NCBI GenBank assembly: GCA_944989445.1 | Contig: CALYLW010000138.1 | Coordinates: forward strand, 1,038,921 to 1,102,920 | DNA length: 64,000 bases | DNA from: Ampullaceana balthica | Lineage: Eukaryota > Mollusca > Gastropoda > Lymnaeidae | Direction: 5' to 3' | Shown: piece after piece, positions 12,017 through 24,262 of the stretch | How the letters are laid out: every line of letters begins with the position of its first letter | Numbering within the stretch: the stretch's first letter is position 1 | Program-made: the position numbers and the translations under genes | Notes under the pieces: model-generated | Told to the model about the DNA's origin: nothing | The model's input: only the letters and a program-made list of their open reading frames with translations | Database searches by the model: none

Positions 12017-12735
12017 TTTATAGTCACATGAATACCACATTCCTTAAATTGAAAAGTAAAATCACTCAGTCATATGACCAATAGTCTGAAAGGTTTACTT
12101 TGCTTTAGCCAGAATTTCTATACTTTGGGCCAACTTGAAATTTCAATATTTAAGATGGTAATGTAGATCCAGATGCCTACCACAACACTGAACAAGTGCA
12201 AAAATAACATATTTTTTTTTCAAAATAGGAATAAGTTCTGGGGTCCAAAAATTGAAAACTCATATTCTTCTTTTAATTTGCCATACACAAAACAAAGTGG
12301 TCTTCCTTGTTTTACCCAAGTGCCAACCAATGTTCCCCTTAAGCTGTGCGGCCACGCAGATATCTGACTGATGCAGCGCACCAGTTTGAATTACAAATTA
12401 CAGCACAGCCTGATTTGTAAAAATATTGCAAAAAAATTGATGTTGTGCAATATTTTACAAATATTTGCACACAAGTTTTTTTTTACTTTGCTCACGGACC
12501 AACGAACCTTAAAGGGAAAAAATTATTACTTTTCTTGTATTTTAATGTTTATTATTAATTTATTATATTATTAAGTTGTTAAAATGGTTATTAACCCATT
12601 TCCGGTCATGCTTGTTTTTAAGACGTAATGCCTTTAAAGTTTCAAAATTTGAATGTAATAATTAAGACTTAAAGAAATAAAAACGAGCGCAGCTAGAAAT
12701 TCATAATTTAAGTAATAATTATTTCTTAGCCCACT

Positions 12736-14954
12736 TTGGAAATGAAGAAAATTTCTGATTTATTTTCGCATTCAATCGATATTCCGACTAGGACTTTGCC
12801 GGTAAGTAAGAAAACCAGACTGACTGAAGATATAACGGCAGAAGCCAATGTCACAAAAGAAATCCTAATGGAACTATCGGAACCAAAGCCGTCAGATATC
12901 GTTCTTGGTTCCTCTGTTACTTTTGAACAACTGCAGCCTTCAGATGTTGATTGGCCTACCTGCTGGACTTTAGATCAAAGAGATTATTTCCTTGTGAAAT
13001 ATGATTGGCTATCTATCCATAATAAAAAACTTGGTTGTATCCCTTGCCGAAAAGTTGGCAATCTCGGAGTCGAGGCAAAGATGGGAATGAAGGTATCAAA
13101 CGAATGGGCCAACAATAAAATAACGTACTTCGGTACTAATCGACAACAACAGCTTATGTCTTTAAGAAAGAAATTATTCGATCATAAAGAAACTGCGTAA
13201 CACAAAGCTGCGCATAAGATCCTAACTGAAGCCGATGCAGCACCTATTGAGAAAGTGTTGTTAAAGGCATTAACTCTTAAGAAAATCGTAACTGCAAAGA
13301 TTTTTCGTACAGCATATAAAATAGCCAAAGAAAACCAATCGTTTCATAATTTTGAATCTGAAATAGATTTGCAAGAACTAAACGGAGTTGAGATGGGCCG
13401 TATTCTTCATTCAACCAATGCTTGCATAAATGTAGTGAATCACATTACATGTAGTTGTGAAATGAGAAAAAAATTGTTCCAAGTAATTGTACGGCCGAAC
13501 AATAAAATTTTATTAATCATCGACGAATCAACTACGCTTAGCCAAAAATCAACTTTAATTGTGTATACATGTATTCGTGTTTGTCTTGCAGACAGTGGAA
13601 TGACCTCACCAATAAATTTATTCTTGGATTTGGTAGAACTCAAAAGTGTAACCGCAAATGGAGTTTTTACTTCTTTACTACACTGCCTTAATTTCTATGG
13701 GTTAACAGAAGACTTTCTAAGAAGGAACTTAGTTTCTCTTGCATGTGATGGAGCAGATGTGATGTTGGGAAGCAAAAGTGGCGTCAAGACATCGCTAAAA
13801 GAAAAGTTTCCATCGGTTCTGGTTTGGCATTGTGCAAATCACCGATTGGAACTCTCCGTTGGTGATGTCGTAAAACAAGTTTCAGGGATCAACAGATTTA
13901 AGGCATTCATTGATTAACTGTATGTAGTTTCAAAAATTGCAGAGAATTGCAAATATGTGCTCGTTTGTTAGAGTTGTTAAAAATTGGAAGAATGTTAAGC
14001 ATGCGATGGGTGGCATCCAGCTTCCGTTCTGTTTTAGCAGTTTGGGAAGATTAGTAAGTTTTGGTACAACATTATGAAGAAGCAAAACTTGACTCAACCA
14101 GAGACAAAAAAGATCAATGCATGTATGAAGGTTTGCAGCGAAAGATTACTTCTACTGAATTTGTACTAGACCTCGGATTGATGTGCGATGCGCTCCAAGA
14201 ATTGTCAGAGTTAAGTTTGGATTTGCAAGAGCGCAACATAGACATCTACAGAGCAGATTAAAAAAATCAAGGCTGTTATACAGATTTTTGAAGAAAGGCA
14301 AATTATTCCAGGCCCTTATTATAAAATTGCAGCCACTGCTGTGGATAGTAACCTTTTCAAAGGAGTTTCACTTCACACCATAAACTGTTACCAGTGATCC
14401 ACCAATTGACATAAAAGCTTTTTACAAAAAAACTACAAGAATCAATTAAACAAAGGTTGCATTCTAGTGAAGATGCTGAGTTGGCATATTGGGCTCGAAT
14501 GCTCGATACAAACCAATGGCCGGACAACATTGGTACTCACTTAACATTTGGCGAAACAGGAATGAGAAACTTGTCAACAAGATTGCAATTTATCGAAAGA
14601 ATAATGATTCGCGGATTTCGTGAATATCTCATCGCAAAAAACATTCCGGATAAACTACTTCCTTTGCAAATTGCTGTCAGTACAATTCCAATTTCTTCAA
14701 GTGAAGCCGAAAGAGGATTTTCGAAAATGAATCTTATCATCACCACGACAAGAAGTTCATTGATGACAAAAACTGTATCTTCACTGTTATTTATCAGATT
14801 AGTTGGACCACCACTCGTACGTTTTGACCCTACAAGATACATTGATTCATGGTTGCTTAGAGGCAGACATTCAGTCACAGATACCAACAGCAAAGAACGC
14901 AGTCGGGAGTTTACGTCAGATGAGAACTTGACCAGACTTTGTAATTTATTATGA
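12736..14954 (+). pseudogene. hAT transposase, KIAA1586-like, with stops and frameshifts
   Basis: The reading is collinear over about 2.2 kb. It holds a zinc-finger-like start (GCIPCRK ... KKLFDHKETA), an in-frame TAA at 13198, the RNase H-like core with LLIIDESTTLS (first Asp) and LACDGADVMLG (second Asp), and HCANHRLELS. Multiple stops occur at 13915-14060, followed by STEFVLDLGLMCDALQELSE, a frameshift near 14260, and the C-terminal dimerisation region SSSEAERGFSKMNLIITTTR. A second, minus-strand copy of the same lineage sits at 61060-62700. It is inactive, with at least five disabling changes. Confidence 0.88.
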
Positions 14955-15261
14955 ATAAGTTACGTCTATTATGAATAATTTATTCAATATTTATATTTCA
15001 TTTTCATTTTTAACACGGTTCTTTCCTATAAAACACAAGAGAACTTAACACAATTTTTTTTAAAGTAAATCAAGAATAACTTGAATAAGTTGTTAGGTTA
15101 ATTTTACACATCATAACAAATGTATACGGTATACTAAGAAAGTAATAATAAAACAATTTAAGTTGGTTAATTATAAAAATAAAATTGTTTTAGACATTAA
15201 GTATCTTTAAAGTTGTGATTTAGCTTGCATCGAGGTGCGAACTGTTAGTTAGCTGTTAGGC

Positions 15262-16426
15262 CAGTGTTGTCCAACCTAAAATCGTTCACGGCACACTAAA
15301 CTGGTAAAAAATTTGCGCGGCACACCTCACAAAAAAACAAGAAATCAGTGTTTATTCAAAAGATGTTTCATAATTAATGAGATACTTCAGCGTTTTCTTT
15401 GGAGCAGATGAGCTCAAAACGCGGCTCATTGCTGGATAAGCAAACTCTTAATTCTCTGTTTATCATCTGCAGTCTTTCACGTGTGACGTATGCGAGGAGT
15501 TGCGCTTTTCAGCTGATGTCAGTACTTTCATTGATTTGCATTGCCCAGAGCTTTTGGATGTCGTCGGCTTCCGCAAAATGCTCTTTAATTTTATTGTCCA
15601 AATCTGTCGAAATGTCAGCAATCCGACGTCCCATCGCCTGGTGAGATAGTGGAATCTTATTTTTTTTCAACAGCGTCGGGTCCCAACTCCATAGTCTCAA
15701 CTGCGATTCGTAAAGACGGCAATATGATTGTCTCAGCGTCCAAATGAGATTTCTTTTGTTTGATCGAAAGATTCGCAATTTTATAGCTTGCTAACTGAGC
15801 TTTGACAGAAATTGAGGAACATTTCTTCATTATTTTTTATTGTTGCTCTAAGTTGGACCGAATGGATGCGAAAAGATTTTTTCGGCTTGTCTTTAAATCC
15901 TGGATGATTTGAGTTCAGATGCCGCTTCAGTTTACTGAGGTTCATGGACTCGTTGGACAATGCCCTGTTACAATTAAGACAAAACGGAAGAGAAGGATCA
16001 TTTGCACATTGTATGAAACTATACTTAAGATATTCCTAGTGATATTTCCGTTTGGTAACATTATTCTTAGCTTTCGCAGCTCTCTCTCCATTTTGATGCT
16101 CGCTGGAATCCTTCTGGCTTATCTTCAAAAAATTATCCATAGCCGTCTGTAATTAAACGTTTTTAAAAAAGTGAACAGCAGGAAAGGGTTTTTATTTACT
16201 TACAACAGATATTTATTCCCAATGGAGGAGAGAAATTTTGTAGCCTTCAAGAGATTCTCACAACCAGAACAATACAAACATGAAACGTTTTTATTCCATT
16301 CTTTGTCGTTTAAGGATATTTTTTTTCAAAACTTGAAGGTTTGAAAAGCCTAGCAATTTATGGTATTTTTGAAATCTTTCGCGGCACACTGAAATTTTCT
16401 CGCGGCACACCGGTTGGACAACACTG
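15262..16426 (-). mobile_element. Complete hAT insertion with perfect TIRs and 8-bp TSD
   Basis: The 15-bp perfect inverted repeats are CAGTGTTGTCCAACC and its complement. They are flanked by exact 8-bp duplications TGTTAGGC at 15254-15261 and 16427-16434. Subterminal GCGGCACAC motifs occur at both ends. It is 1165 bp with a truncated transposase on the minus strand. It is inserted next to the 3' end of the KIAA1586-like hAT and is therefore younger than it. Confidence 0.92.
15400..16140 (-). pseudogene. Truncated BED-type hAT transposase
   Basis: From the ATG at 16140 the minus strand reads MDNFLKISQKDSSEHQ, a TAG stop, then a BED-like finger FCLNCNRALSNESMNLSKLK followed by RHLNSNHPGF (C-x2-C ... 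H-x4-H), a frameshift near 15780, IPLSHQAMGRRIADIS and LWAMQINESTDIS. The last block is the first catalytic Asp region of ZBED/SCAND3-type hAT transposases. The remainder of the catalytic domain and the hATC domain are absent, so this is a deletion derivative. Confidence 0.85.
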
Positions 16427-16489
16427 TGTTAGGCAATCCATCACTGAGTACCGGCACCTATTTTTTACACACAAAAAAGCACTGCTTAT

Positions 16490-16864
16490 AATATATTATA
16501 ATAGCCCATATTAGATTATGTCAAAGTTTCGTTCGTCATAATTTATAATAACGTTAATAAAAGATGCCATTGTTCTTTTTTTAAATTTAGGGTTCATGAT
16601 CAATATCCTGATCATCATGACTCTTTTTTTCTGAGGTGATAATGTATTTTAATTTGCAAAAACAAAAAAGTAGTATATTAATTATTGACATTAGATATCA
16701 ATGCCCAATTCAAAGCAATTATCTATGACAACTTCAATTTCATTTTTAAAGAGACAATACCTTATTTTGTAACATTTTATTTTTTTGTGGCAGAAAAAAT
16801 TACGACTTACTTTAACTAAATTTAAACACTTCAGTGAGTATAAAACAAAAAGTATTTAATGATT
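16490..16864. other. No feature recognised
   Basis: AT-rich sequence in which I see no coding segment or element end. Confidence 0.4.
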
Positions 16865-17217
16865 TAAATAAATAGAAGTAAAAAAAAGATTTTTAAAAAC
16901 CACGTTTTTATAAGAGGACTAAAAAGAAGAAAATAATTTAAAACTTATTAGTTCAAGTACTTCGATTTAATATGACTAAAAACGTGGGGCGGGCGCTTAT
17001 GAGGTTTAACATATGCGGTTCACTCATTCTCTCACTTATAGATCTCTCTTTTGCCTTCTAAATTAGAAATCTTTAATTTTATACCAAACACCCACCCCAC
17101 GTTTTTAGTCATATTAAATCGAAGTACTTGAACTAGTAAGTTTTAAATTATTTTCTTCTTTTTAGTCCTCTTATAAAAACGTGGTTTTTAAAAATCTTTT
17201 TTTACTTCTATTTATTT
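16865..17217. repeat. Large near-perfect palindrome
   Basis: Two arms of about 128 bp (16865-16993 and 17091-17217) are reverse complements with very few mismatches, separated by a loop of about 97 bp. The arms contain TTCAAGTACTTCGATTTAAT and ACGTGGTTTTTAAAAA. The right arm is followed by a further degenerate copy and by sequence related to the array family (CGCCCGCCCAACG). Confidence 0.85.
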
Positions 17218-17560
17218 TATTCTTTTTAGTCCACTTATAACAACCTGGTTTTTAAAAATATTTTTTTTACCTCTATTTATTTTACCAAACACCTCACAAG
17301 CGCCCGCCCAACGTTTTAAAAACATTGTGATGTGGTCACGGGGCGAACTCACAGATGTCAACAAAAGCCGACGGTACAGATGCTTTTATATAGACTATAG
17401 ATAAACTAAAAAGTTCAATAATTTAATAACGGTACATTCGATCGATCTGAAATTTTGATACAATGCATTGTCATCCAAGATCTATCTGTGGTAAAATTTT
17501 CAGATCTCTAGGACCATCAGAAGTGGTTCAATTTTACGTTGGCAGATTTGAAAAAATCTT
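17218..17560 (+). repeat. Relic of the ~540-bp array family
   Basis: It contains CACCTCACAAGCGCCCGCCC, GTACATTCGATCGATCTGAA and a GCATTGTCATCCAAGATC block. All of these are also present at 30500-30720 and, in altered form, in the arrays at 31-46 kb. Confidence 0.6.
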
Positions 17561-17898
17561 GGACAAACAAACAATGCCCAACGAAAGCGAGTTAATAAAA
17601 ACGTGGTAAAAAATAAACTTTTATGTATTTTGTTGAGGATATAAAATACAAAATTACAATTTTAATACATGTGTAAGTTATTTGTACTAATGAAGTCATT
17701 AGCAGAAACGTCTACTTTTGTATTAATCAATAAAGCTTTAATTTATTGTTCTGATCATGCAATTCCTTTGTGTATCTTGTATTTTATTTGAAAGCTTTAT
17801 CGCAGTCCTCAGGGGATTGCTAGTTTAAGAACTACATACTATATAAATATAAAATTACCTCCATTGTCTTTTAAGAGTCTACAGAACACCATCGACAA

Positions 17899-18057
17899 TG
17901 AGAAAAACATTACTGGATATGTTTACATGCAGATATATACTCATGTATCTCATGACTAAAACTGAATTGCCAGATTCCTTAGCAAAGAAATTGGACCTGG
18001 ATGTCGTAGATTCACTGCTTTTACTTTTAGCAGCAGTAACATTTTCTCGTGTTTAAA
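17899..18057 (+). CDS. Short open frame, function unknown
   Basis: ATG at 17899 to TAA at 18057 gives 52 residues. The C-terminal half has an amphipathic start (PDSLAKKLDLDVV) and a hydrophobic run (DSLLLLLAAVTF). There is no splice or homology support, and it could be chance. It is listed only because it is not obviously part of a repeat. Confidence 0.12.
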
Positions 18058-18059
18058 TA

Positions 18060-19200
18060 AGTTTATTAATATTAAATATATATATTAATTGAACCTACCA
18101 CTACCACTTCAAAAGGGTCTAGCACAGATGGCAGAAACAAGTGTTTCGCCATGGGGTGATGACGAAACCTACTTGTGAAAACTTTTTTTTTAATTATGCA
18201 ACCAGGCAAGTGCAGACTTCGCAATTCCTCTGGATGAACTATTACTAATATATTACTATTATTATTAGTCATATTAGTATTAGGCAACACAAAAAATAAC
18301 TTTAAATTTAGAAGATTGCTCGATTCCCATGCAACAGTGGCACTGTAAATCACATAAGATGCATGAAATATAGGCAAAGGCTACAAATTTTTATTCTGTT
18401 CGGTAACCCTGCAGTTTCTACACGAATATTATTTTAGAGCGAAATTTAATTTTTTCATGAGAACTTACGTTTTCAATTTATTAAATGCATAATTATATGT
18501 TGTATTTCAGCCATTACAGCGCTAATTTGTGAGTCTTTTTAATTTCTAAGGCTTTTTTTCGGCTCTAAACAGTAAATAGTCTGAGCGTGATGCAACCATT
18601 ATCGCAATACTTGGCACGTTGTCACAATAAGATGCCAAATGGAAATTTCTCACTTACAAACAAAATAAGAATCAAACATCTAGTAACGAAACAAAATATT
18701 AAATTTTCTGTCAATTATGTAAGGAAAGATCAATAAAACATACATTGATCTTCTAATAGCAATAAAATAGATCAATGAATGAAACAAATGATTTTAATTT
18801 AGAAAAATATTATGACGTTGAATTTTCAAAGGATAGTTTATAAAGTTAACATTATATTTATACTGCATGTGTTGTACACAGTAGTATACAAAAAATGTTA
18901 AAAATTAATAAAACAGCACTTCACATTGATATTATAATTCTGAAACATTAATCAGAAAATAAAAATATAAAATAGTTGACTACATTAAAATGCTGAAGGT
19001 ATATTAAAAAAAAATAAATATTTGACATTAAAACTGAGTATTCATACTAACAATAACACTTAAGACATTATTTTTATTCTTTAAAAATCTTGCATACCTT
19101 ATATTTAAACAAAAGCATTCACAGATCTTTAAATGAATTGAAGTATGATCAATAAAAATTAAGTTTTCAATACATATATAGACTAGTGAAGTTATTCTAA
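18060..19200. other. No feature recognised
   Basis: AT-rich sequence. The minus-strand open frame at 18072-18377 has no recognisable domain and sits in low-complexity sequence. Confidence 0.4.
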
Positions 19201-19394
19201 ATAGTACAGTCGAAACCGGTTAAGTCGACAGGGTTGGGGTATGAAAAATGGCATCAAGATAACCGACGATCGAGTTAAAACGAAAACCAATATGGCGGCA
19301 AAATATTAACATGCGCTTGAAATTTCTTTATATACGTGTTGTGCGTTAATTAGTGATGGGACGATTAATGAGAATCTTATCGGAATATACGAAA

Positions 19395-19830
19395 TATCAA
19401 TATAATGTTAAATTATGTGATATATTAGATTATGCGAAATGGAACGTCCTTGCGAGTATGATTTATGTAAATGAATTAGTGACTCGGCTCTGACTGAGGC
19501 TCTATCTAGTTCATTTGCTTGTTCGTCCTTGAACTTTATTTTTTCATGCTATTTACTACTAATACTAATGATGTAATTATAATTAAAGTCATAATCTTAG
19601 TGCAAGTTTATTACTAATAAATACCAAGGCATTTATTTGTATAAGGACCAAGGAAAACAATCAATATTCAAATAAATATATTTGTTAATAATTGACTACT
19701 ATTACGTTAGGACTAGTGTTTACAGTGTTACGACTATCGAACGACCGCTTACACTCATCTTTAAAAATATTTAGGCTTATTTATTTAAGTTTTAAGTCTT
19801 CGGAATTTAAATAATTTATTCAGCTGCAAC
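19395..19830 (-). repeat. Inverted copy of the 2.4-3.2 kb repeat
   Basis: It reads as the reverse complement of 2389-2770. The GACTCGGCTCTGACTGA, CTATCGAACGACCGC and TAGGCTTATTTA blocks occur in reverse order. It lies inside the TA-flanked composite element. Confidence 0.65.
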
Positions 19831-20986
19831 TTCAATAAGCCAGTAATAGCTTTTTACCCCGGAGTTCGTTTTTGTTGCGTCGAGCGACGGTGACTTCAAA
19901 TCGCTTTCTCCCTATTCCGGTATCTAAATAATATACACGTCATCACTATTAGTCTACTTCGCCTACGGCTAAGGAATGCTTTTTTTTTAATTTTAATTTG
20001 CTTAGTTGTCGAGGCACTGTATGAGAGCTGGTTCACGGTCAAAGGTCAAGGCTATTACTACAGTCGCACCGCTCTAAGTGAACTCAAAAGGACGGGGGGG
20101 GGGACAAGTTACGGAGTTTTCTAGTTAGGGATAATGAGGGTGGTGGGGGGGGAAGGCTAGAAGGCTTGAAAGGTCTCTGGTGTTTATATAAAAGGAAGCC
20201 TCTTGCTTTGACATACCAATACAAGACCTCCAGAAGAGACACCTTCCCTCCCCTCCCCCACCTTTATACATCTACAGTGGGTTCGGGGAAGGAACATTTT
20301 TCTTTTTAAATTGAGTCAGAGCAAGCCTTGGTAAATGGCCAATGTAGCTCAACCCCACCTAAATCCCACCCTGTGGGGAGGGGGGTATCGTGTGCGCGGC
20401 GCAATTCAATAATTCTGGCAAGTTGACGAGTGAAACATAATATGGTATTTAAATAAATTCCATCTTATTATGACTGTTTACTCCGTTTTATCAGGACTTA
20501 ATCGGTATATCAGCTTATTACCCGGAGTTAATTTTTTGTTGTGTTACGGCAGAATACCAGAGCCAACACGCGAGCGAACGTGACATCCAAAAATCAAAGC
20601 GTTTTCTTAATAATAATAATCTGGTCTATAAATATAAAAATACACGTCATCACTGTTTGTGGAGTTCGCTAGTGACCGATAAATGTATTCGCTTAGTTAC
20701 TGAAGCATAGTACTAGAAGTAACAGCGCTGAGCAAGCGGGCTGTGACGTCACCAGCAGACCCTGGTGAGGCAGAAAATTGGTCCCTTCCCTTGGTTATAA
20801 AATAATCATAGCTAACATTTTCAAAAGCTGGCTATTGGTCATGGGGATCGAGATAACCAACGTTAAGTGGCAAATTTGACCCTTTTTTGTGCTCGTGTTA
20901 TGAGGTTTTGGCGACTTAAAAAAATCGAATTAAACGACGAGAAAATGCTAAGACAAAGAGAGAATTTGGCGGTTCCAATAAAAAAC

Positions 20987-22259
20987 TAGGGGTCTACCGA
21001 TATATCGGCTGGCCGATATATCGGCACCGATATCTGGATATCGGCAATATCGGTAGCATGTAAAGGTCCCGATATTGACGTCACCGATATTTCATAATAA
21101 GTGACATTTTGACCCCCCCCAAAAAAAACGGAAACAACAAAACTATGATTTAGATTTACAATATCTCGACAAATTAATATATCGACCCCGATACCGGTAT
21201 TGAAATAGTCAATAGAGTCCTAGTATTAATATGTGCAGCCACGATACAGTGTGCCATGTGCTTTGATATTGTTTAGGTATCGGCCGATTTTCGTATACTC
21301 AGAAATACTGTGTAAATACATTATTGCCGATGCCAAGTATACCGTAATTGCTCTAATAAATGTATAACATGTAAACATTATGTTCACGTAATTGCTCTAA
21401 TAGCAAAGATGCACGCAGAATCGCAGATGTCTAAAACATTTCGTTTCGTATGGAATAACAAAATGTACAGTGTGAAGACTTGTGTCATTGGCAACCATTC
21501 AAGCTTCAGCCTCATTTTCACTCTATTACTATTGTACTTTGTTCTCATTGTTTCATTCATAAAAGGTGGCCGTGTGCAAAAGCCATTAAACTATTGGTTA
21601 GAATTAATAATTATGAGTCAAGGTTGAAGTTTCAAAAGGAGTACCTAATATGCTTGTACATTTTTATAAAGGACGGTTCGTTTTGTTATGAGTTCTATGT
21701 AGGTCATGAACTGGAACTTGTAAACACATCGGAAACTTCGTTTCGGGGAAAAAAATCGGTAATTTCTGCAAAACTGGATATCGGTAGACCCCTTAATTAT
21801 AAAATATAAATAATTACGAGTGATAAATTTAAGAATGACGTCATCAAATATGACCGCTGTTATTTTTGTCCTAACAAATACTCATATCGGCACTCATATC
21901 GAAAAAAAATATCGGTAATAATCGGCAAAAATGCTTATCGGTAGACCCCTAATATAAAATATAAATAATTAGGAGTGATGAATTTAAGAATGATGTCATC
22001 AAATAAGACCTCTGGTTTTTGTCCTAACAAATACCCTATCGGCACTCATATCGGAAAAAAATATCGGTAATATCGGAAAAAATGCGTATCGGTAGTCCCC
22101 TAATATTAAAGATAAATAATTACGAGTGATAAATTTAAGAATGACGTCATCAAATATGACCGCTGGTTTTTGTCCTAACAAATACTCATATCGGCAAAAA
22201 AAATATCGGTAATATCGGTATCGGCAATATCGGCAAAAAGGCATATCGGTAGACCCCTA
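20987..22259. mobile_element. hAT-like element with TAGGGGTCTACCGATAT ends
   Basis: The terminal inverted repeat TAGGGGTCTACCGATAT is mirrored at 22243-22259. An exact 8-bp duplication TAAAAAAC flanks it (20979-20986 and 22260-22267). The empty site is preserved in the related element around 6980, where the equivalent sequence is uninterrupted. The right part holds three tandem terminus-like repeats (near 21780, 21930 and 22100). The whole element is 1273 bp with no recognisable transposase. Confidence 0.88.
21409..21640 (+). repeat. Relic open frame inside the TAGGGGTC element
   Basis: The frame begins MHAESQMSKTFRFVWNNK and stays open for 72 residues with a hydrophobic stretch. It is the plus-strand counterpart of 1404-1690. 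I do not recognise a domain. Its sharing between copies is explained by common repeat descent. Confidence 0.4.
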
Positions 22260-22429
22260 TAAAAAACGTCGACATAATGGGGTGGGCGAGTTAACCGAGC
22301 TCGAGTTAAGTGGGTTCGACTGTATTTTTTAATCATTTTCAAGAGTTTCGGTTATAAAACATTAACCAAAAAATTGTTTTTTAAATGCAGTAGGCCTAAT
22401 TATTTATCAAAGCAAAGACATTATTGTCC

Positions 22430-22640
22430 CCCGGAGCACGCTAGGGTGGTGCAGGTAGCTAATCAGTTTCCCGTGTCTTGAGACCAACAATGCGTCGGCG
22501 GTACTCCCCCCCCCCGAAGTTCATTTGCGTTGTTCTGATTTCTTCGTGCAATACTTTGTGTCGGTTCTTTCTCTCTTTCTTTGCACTATCTATGCCAAAG
22601 TCTGCGGCGTATGCTACACAGCGGGTCGTATCTAGTAGTA
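22430..22640 (+). repeat. Unclassified repeat, also at 24301-24431 plus 27125-27190
   Basis: It shares ACCAACAATG, a C-run, TTCATTTGCGTTGTT, TTCTTCGTGC and AAGTCTGCGGCGTATGCTA in the same order with the sequence flanking the Merlin relic at 24432-27116. The Merlin element therefore inserted into a copy of this repeat. Confidence 0.55.
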
Positions 22641-22649
22641 AATAAAAGA

Positions 22650-23040
22650 CTGCTAAAGGTCCCGTTCATAAATGAAGTCACACGATTTTGCACTCTTCCG
22701 TCCTCTCGTCACACGTCTTCACAAAAAATTAGACCGCCTCCAATATGACGTCACAAAGCTTTACCCACCCCCTTCCATAAAACCCGTATTTTCTATTTGA
22801 AAAAGAGCATGTTTCAAATCAAATTTTTTTTTAAATTAAGTATTCATTAAGTGTAAGGCTGCTCTCTAATATCGTAACACGCATGAAGCCACGTAAAAAC
22901 GTCATTTAATAAATTTTAAGCAATCAAATATTTAAGTGGAATTTTTATTTAATGTTGCGCGCTTTAATATGACGTCACATTTCTTAAACACCCCCCCCCC
23001 AATCACGCATCGTCACAAATGTGTGACCCGCGTGGATGTT
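22650..23040. mobile_element. MITE-like sequence with CATAAATGA-GTCAC ends
   Basis: The start GTTCATAAATGAAGTCACAC, paired ATGACGTCAC blocks, a C-run and a GTGTGACCCGCG end resemble the G-run MITEs at 32.3, 40.7, 40.8, 43.8 and 57.0 kb. The boundaries are approximate and no duplication was identified. Confidence 0.4.
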
Positions 23041-23099
23041 GTGGTGTGAGAATCGCCGACCTTAAAATGTAATGATTTTGTTGTGAGCTCTAGTCAGAT

Positions 23100-23689
23100 A
23101 GTCAACCTGAGGTACCTCACAGATGGCAAACTATTCAACCTTTGGAGGCTCCAGGCAAAAACCAAGGTTATGAGTAGTTATGACAGACATCATCAGAGAC
23201 CTGCGGTTTGCTGATGGCTGTGCCCTCAACGCTGTCTCAGAAGCCGACATGCAACGCAGCGTTAACCTGTTCTCCAGCGCCTGCACAAACTTTGGTCTGA
23301 CGATCAACACTAAGAAGACCGAAGTCCTCCATCAGCCCGCGCCTGGAAGGCCCTACGTTGAGCCCAACATCACTGTCAACGGCCAGAGACTCAACACAGT
23401 GCACCGGTTCACATATCTAGGTAGCACACTGTTTCAAAATGTCACCATCGATGACGAAGTGAATGTCAGAATTGCCAGAGCCAGCTCCACTTTTGGCAGG
23501 TTGTACCCAAATGTTTGGAACAGAAGAGGCATTACCATCCAGACTAAACTGAAAGTATACAGGGCTGTGGTGCTTCCCACACTTCTATATGCGTGTGAAA
23601 CATGGATTGTGTATCAGCGCCACGCAAGGAAGCTTAACCACTTTCATACAACAAGCCTCAGGAAGATCCTCGGCATAATACGCCACTAA
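23100..23689 (+). pseudogene. Non-LTR reverse transcriptase fragment
   Basis: The reading starts near LTDGKLFNLWRLQAKTK, then from 23180 runs IIRDLRFADGCALNA (catalytic FADD has become FADG at about 23205), TINTKKTEVLHQP, RFTYLGSTLF, RASSTFGRLYPNVW, YRAVVLPTLLYACETW and ARKLNHFHTTSLRKIL. It stops at 23687. This is the palm and thumb end of a LINE ORF2 of a different family from the 11.3 and 33-36 kb copies. The altered FADD and the truncation make it inactive. Confidence 0.85.
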
Positions 23690-23939
23690 TGATTTAGTGA
23701 TGGGTGAAGACTTCCTGAAAGACACAGTTGTCAAAATGGGATGGGTCTGGGCAAACGACTGTGAGTGAATGAAAAGAAGGAACTCTGGAGAGACCCGCGG
23801 CGTAGCATACGTCGCAGACTTGCTCAAAATAGACAGTGCAAAGAACAGATGGGGGAAGGAGGAGGGGGGTGTGTGGAGAGTACAGACACAAAAAGCAGCA
23901 CAAAGTAAATAAAAAATAGCGAGTAAACATGGAGACAAG

Positions 23940-24262
23940 CACACTGAGGTTGTTGTTACCCGCCTCCCATTTAATACTACCATCCCTTAAACATAAACTG
24001 TGATTGGCCGACCCTAGCGAGGGTTAGTCATATTTAGGGGGTTGTTAATTGCGTGTTGTTGCTTCGTGTTTTTTTTTAAAAACCGATTATCGATTACATG
24101 CACACTGAGGTTGTTGTTACCCGCCTCCCATGTAATACTACCATCCCTTAAACATTAACTGTGATTCGCCGACCCTAGCGAGAGTTAGTCATGTTTAGGA
24201 CTGTTAATTGTGTGTTGTTGTTTTTTAAAACCGATTATCGATTATGTAACTCTGATTTTAAA
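23940..24262. repeat. Tandem duplication of ~158 bp
   Basis: Two adjacent copies start with CACACTGAGGTTGTTGTTAC and end with AACCGATTATCGATTA. They are about 95% similar, differing mainly in a short indel. Confidence 0.8.

Larger units (their letters stand above)
12330..16490 (+). mobile_element. Decayed hAT transposon (KIAA1586-like), approximate limits
   Basis: The left boundary is suggested by AATGTTCCCCTTAAGCTG at about 12331, a common hAT-type start. The right boundary is suggested by a CCGGCACCTATTTTTTAC block and AAAAAAGCACTG near 16445-16489. The two ends do not form a convincing inverted repeat and no matching target duplication was found, so the limits are inferred. A second hAT (15262-16426) interrupts the 3' part. 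Confidence 0.5.
19207..22322. mobile_element. TA-flanked composite element with CAGTCGAA ends
   Basis: The left end CAGTCGAAACCGG and the right end GGGTTCGACTG are both flanked by TA, giving a clean 2-bp target duplication. It is the same family as 5561-7042. It contains an inverted copy of the 2.4-3.2 kb repeat (about 19395-19830), family A-like sequence (about 19840-20500) and a nested hAT-like element (20987-22259). No transposase is left. Confidence 0.75.
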
